From Roseivivax sediminis (GTDB taxonomy: Bacteria > Pseudomonadota > Alphaproteobacteria > Rhodobacterales > Rhodobacteraceae): a stretch of 64,000 nt of DNA. The notes under the pieces were generated by a model. It saw nothing but the letters and a program-made list of their open reading frames with translations, had not been told where the DNA came from and ran no database searches. A program made the position numbers and the translations under genes. The stretch spans positions 62,001-126,000 of the forward strand of contig NZ_FOMS01000003.1 of NCBI RefSeq assembly GCF_900112685.1. Direction: 5' to 3'. Every line of letters begins with the position of its first letter. Positions within the stretch are counted from its first letter, which is position 1. Below are positions 62,737 to 64,000 of this stretch, in pieces.

Positions 62737-63633
62737 TCATTCGACGGTCGCCAGCGCCTTGTGCGCGGCCCGGAAGCCTGCAAGCGTGACCTCGTCAAGA
62801 TCCGGTGTCGCCGCCACGGCACCCTGCATCGACAGGGCGGTCTGGTAGGCGGAGGACAGGGCGGCCACGCCGACAATGCGCAGCGGACGATCCTGCCAGA
62901 TGTCCCGGGCCGCCGACAGCTCGGTTCCGATCAGCAGGCCCGACAGCCGCGCCCGCGACGCCTCGGGCGACAGATCGCGCAGAAGCGCCTCGGCGCGCAG
63001 CGAAAACAGGCCGGCTGGCAGCGAATCCGGCCGGGCGAGCCCGCGCTGCACGCCGTCGCGGAAGGCCGCGTCGTCCCATCCCTCGGCCCCGACGCTGAGC
63101 CGCAGGACCGACTGGTCGGACAACAGGGTGAAGAGTTCCCCGGTCATGAAGGTGCGGAACCGGACCACCTCGCCACCGCGCAGTTCGACCCATTTCGTGT
63201 GCGTCCCCGGAAGGCAGACGATCCCCTCGAAATCGGGCTCCGTCGCCATCAGGCCGGCGATCTGCACCTCTTCGCCGCGCATCACGTCGGGCGGATCGTC
63301 CTGCCGCATCCCCGGCAGGACATGCACGGCCAGCCGCGAATCGCGGGTCTCGGGCCGAACGGCCGCGGCGACCGACGGTGGCGGCGCTGGAATGGTGGTG
63401 TAGGGCGCTTCGATCCAGCCCTGGCGCGCGCCGACCATGCCGGCCGCCAGCACTTCAGTCGCCTGGGCCACCGGGATGTGGTCGCGGAGAAGACCGAGCA
63501 GCGTCGGTTCGTAATCCTCCGGTTGCAGGCGGCCCATGCCCTCGTCGGTTTCCATCCGACGCAGGACCGCGTCGCCGTCCATCACCCACAGGCGCAGATG
63601 CGTCGTGCCCCAATCCGCCGCGATCCAGACCAT
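62737..63633 (-). CDS. dgoK: 2-dehydro-3-deoxygalactonokinase
   Basis: Kinase of 298 residues of the De Ley-Doudoroff galactonate route: phosphorylates 2-keto-3-deoxygalactonate with ATP. The N-terminal phosphate motif is WIAADWGTTHLRLWVM; AAGMVGARQGWIEAPY and IVCLPGTHTKWVELR are characteristic DgoK segments, and LSGLLIGTELSAAR lies in the second half. ATG at 63633 (a GTG one codon earlier is possible). Together with galM and the SDR gene it suggests a sugar-oxidising galactose/galactonate pathway; the aldolase gene would lie outside the window. Confidence 0.93.
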   Translation of the reverse strand: MVWIAADWGTTHLRLWVMDGDAVLRRMETDEGMGRLQPEDYEPTLLGLLRDHIPVAQATEVLAAGMVGARQGWIEAPYTTIPAPPPSVAAAVRPETRDSRLAVHVLPGMRQDDPPDVMRGEEVQIAGLMATEPDFEGIVCLPGTHTKWVELRGGEVVRFRTFMTGELFTLLSDQSVLRLSVGAEGWDDAAFRDGVQRGLARPDSLPAGLFSLRAEALLRDLSPEASRARLSGLLIGTELSAARDIWQDRPLRIVGVAALSSAYQTALSMQGAVAATPDLDEVTLAGFRAAHKALATVE

Positions 63634-63646
63634 CACTCTCTCCGTA

Positions 63647-64000
63647 CTAACCCGTCGTCACAACGCCGCCGTCGACGGCCATGAATTGTCCGGTCATCGC
63701 TCCGCTCGCCGCGCTCGCCAGGAACAGCGCCGGCCCGACCATGTCCGCGGGTGCCAGCGTGCGTTTCAGGCATTGCCGCTCCAGATGCGCGGCGACGGCC
63801 TCCTCGGTGGCCCAGAGCGCCCGCTGCCGCTCGGTCATAACCCAGCCGGGGCCGAGGGCGTTCGCGCGGATACCGTCCGCCCCGAATTCCCGCGCCAGCG
63901 ACCGTGTGAGCGACGTGATGCCCGCATTCGCCGCAGTATAGAGCGGATAGCCCGCTTGACCCATGACGTAGCTGATCGAGCTGAGATTGACGATGGAGCC
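63647..64000 (-). CDS. Short-chain dehydrogenase/reductase, C-terminal part (5' end outside window)
   Basis: About 117 C-terminal residues of an SDR enzyme running off the right end. Visible: the catalytic Ser region (IVNLSSISYVMG), the catalytic Tyr-x3-Lys position where YTAANAG is found (Asn instead of the usual Lys), IRANALGPGWVMTE and a typical SDR ending AVDGGVVTTG. The change Lys to Asn in Y-x3-K, if the alignment is right, would be unusual for an active SDR. It lies 13 bases before dgoK and probably acts on a sugar or sugar acid in the same pathway. Confidence 0.88.
   Translation of the reverse strand, partial: GSIVNLSSISYVMGQAGYPLYTAANAGITSLTRSLAREFGADGIRANALGPGWVMTERQRALWATEEAVAAHLERQCLKRTLAPADMVGPALFLASAASGAMTGQFMAVDGGVVTTG

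Overview
The window is chromosomal DNA of high GC content from an alphaproteobacterium, most likely a Rhodobacteraceae (Roseobacter-type) species. This rests on the gene content: a TakP-like TRAP system, a psd-pssA-pmtA phosphatidylcholine operon, the valine-degradation genes, a Rhodobacterales-style small DUF1127-like protein, and tight operons with ATGA start/stop overlaps. No rRNA, tRNA, CRISPR array, phage or insertion sequence was seen.

Layout. 1-4827: a dipeptide/oligopeptide ABC system (permeases and binding protein, minus strand), divergent from a GntR/FCD regulator and a flavin-reductase-like protein. 5003-8774: a TRAP transporter whose large permease carries a repetitive GGFNF tail and whose binding protein is encoded convergently. 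8901-14494: an alternative heme-copper oxidase operon (subunit II with fused cytochrome c, subunit I+III fusion, small membrane protein, CtaG, triheme cytochrome c). 14987-19309: an RND efflux pair. 19468-21950: a degenerate peroxiredoxin/2OG-Fe(II) oxygenase fusion, an ECF sigma factor and a membrane anti-sigma factor. 22071-27444: an EEP nuclease-fold protein, a cardiolipin-synthase-type PLD protein, a DMT exporter and an SLC13/RCK transporter. 28091-30151: psd, pssA, pmtA. 31007-40543: a peptide/carbamoyl-amino-acid scavenging operon (M20 amidase, binding protein, ATPase, S9 peptidase, two permeases, ATPase) ending tail-to-tail on a LysR gene. 40927-50380: a Na+-NQR-type operon (nqrABCDEF, apbE, nqrM, a CBS protein), divergent from a periplasmic pentaheme cytochrome c and a cation/proton antiporter. 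50643-56801: a cell-wall hydrolase, valine-degradation genes and an acidic secreted protein. 57081-60263: a membrane spermidine-synthase-like protein, a CBS protein, coaD and two small proteins. 60430-64000: gap, a small membrane protein, galM, dgoK and a truncated SDR gene.

The most unusual block is 40927-50380. All six Nqr subunits, the flavin transferase and the iron-delivery factor are present, and the known Cys ligands of NqrD, NqrE and NqrF and the NqrC flavinylation motif are intact. NqrB, however, is only 260 residues long and lacks the segment that carries the covalent FMN site. A divergently transcribed pentaheme cytochrome shares its intergenic region, which holds a 9/10 match to an FNR box. 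This suggests an oxygen-regulated Nqr variant with a rerouted electron path, possibly coupled to a periplasmic multiheme cytochrome. That coupling is inference. The second notable item is the FG-repeat-like tail on the TRAP large permease.
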